Shown piece after piece: positions 6,832 through 7,115 of a DNA stretch of 7,115 nt. The notes under the pieces are model-generated. The model did not search any database, had not been told where the DNA came from, and saw only the letters and a program-made list of their open reading frames with translations. The position numbers and the translations under genes were made by a program. The first letter of the stretch is position 1, and each line of letters starts with the position of its first letter. The DNA comes from Bacteroidales bacterium. Its GTDB lineage: Bacteria > Bacteroidota > Bacteroidia > Bacteroidales > WCHB1-69. The stretch spans positions 1 to 7,115 of the forward strand of contig JAFZUH010000323.1 of NCBI GenBank assembly GCA_017618435.1, read 5' to 3'.

Positions 6832-7115
6832 TCAAAATCCGTTAAAAGAGAAATACAATGTCGGCAAGAGCAACAAAAATCCTAAAACGATCAAAAACAA
6901 AATAAATTTCCATATCCATTTCACCCAAACAGAATATGGAATTTTGGCAGCACCAAGACAACCCAACAATACACCGGATGCAGGTGTTATCATATTGGTA
7001 ATGCCATCGCCGAACTGAAATGCCAATACCATGGTTTGTCGGGAAATGTGCAGCATATCGGCAAATTCAGCCATCATAGGAATAGTCAAAGCCGCTTTGG
7101 CCGAACCTGACGGAA
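6832..7115 (-). CDS. YfcC/DcuC-family membrane transporter, C-terminal part only
   Basis: The reading frame is open to the right edge of the window, so the 5' end is missing; about 93 codons are visible. The TTG at 7089 is an internal Leu, not a start, because the frame continues upstream as PSGSAKAAL. The visible part has PSGSAKAALTIPMM, then SRQTMVLAFQFGDGITNMITPASGVLLG, a hairpin/helix pattern with conserved Gly-Asp and Asn. It ends in a hydrophobic helix and a short polar tail. This matches the C-terminus of the YfcC/DcuC ion-transporter superfamily, which includes putative C4-dicarboxylate, basic-amino-acid and short-chain carboxylate carriers. The substrate cannot be inferred. It is followed after 23 nt by the acyltransferase gene on the same strand. 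Confidence 0.8.
   Translation of the reverse strand, partial: PSGSAKAALTIPMMAEFADMLHISRQTMVLAFQFGDGITNMITPASGVLLGCLGAAKIPYSVWVKWIWKFILFLIVLGFLLLLPTLYFSFNGF

Noticed and set aside
1..7115. CRISPR array, insertion sequence, prophage or defence system
   Set aside because: No regularly spaced direct repeats, transposase-like proteins, terminal inverted repeats or defence-family domains were seen. Every substantial frame is explained by the five genes listed.

Overview
This 7.1 kb window looks like chromosomal DNA from a member of the Bacteroidota, probably an anaerobic Bacteroidales-type organism. This is inferred from four things: the AT-rich composition, especially between genes; a TTTG-N20-TAnnTTTG promoter of the Bacteroidota type; the lack of convincing Shine-Dalgarno sequences; and the protein families present. 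No search was run, so the taxonomy is a judgement from pattern recognition.

All genes read leftward on the minus strand. In transcription order from the right edge, the first group is the C-terminal end of a YfcC/DcuC-type transporter (cut by the window), a membrane acyltransferase of family 3, and a family 2 glycosyltransferase fused to a membrane module. The gaps are 23 and 4 nt, which suggests one operon. The acyltransferase and glycosyltransferase fit modification of a cell-envelope glycan. The transporter is not obviously related to that job.

About 300 nt of very AT-rich spacer follow (3418-3714). The spacer holds a nested inverted repeat behind the glycosyltransferase gene. It also holds a well-formed promoter for the next transcript, with an imperfect 26-bp palindrome centred on the -33 element. 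The second group is a large adenosylcobalamin-dependent (class II) ribonucleotide reductase, nrdJ, followed after 10 nt by a small hot-dog thioesterase. The left 86 nt hold no complete gene, only a palindrome and a weak promoter-like sequence.

I see no RNA gene, CRISPR array, insertion sequence, integrase, toxin-antitoxin pair or defence system. The most interesting items are the vestigial sugar-phosphotransferase-like tail on the glycosyltransferase, the tethered N-terminal peptide on NrdJ, and the palindrome over the nrdJ promoter. None of these on its own shows a new system. For two genes the longest reading frame begins with TTG, but an in-frame ATG 2-3 codons downstream is the more likely start; the glycosyltransferase start is also moved inward by 10 codons.
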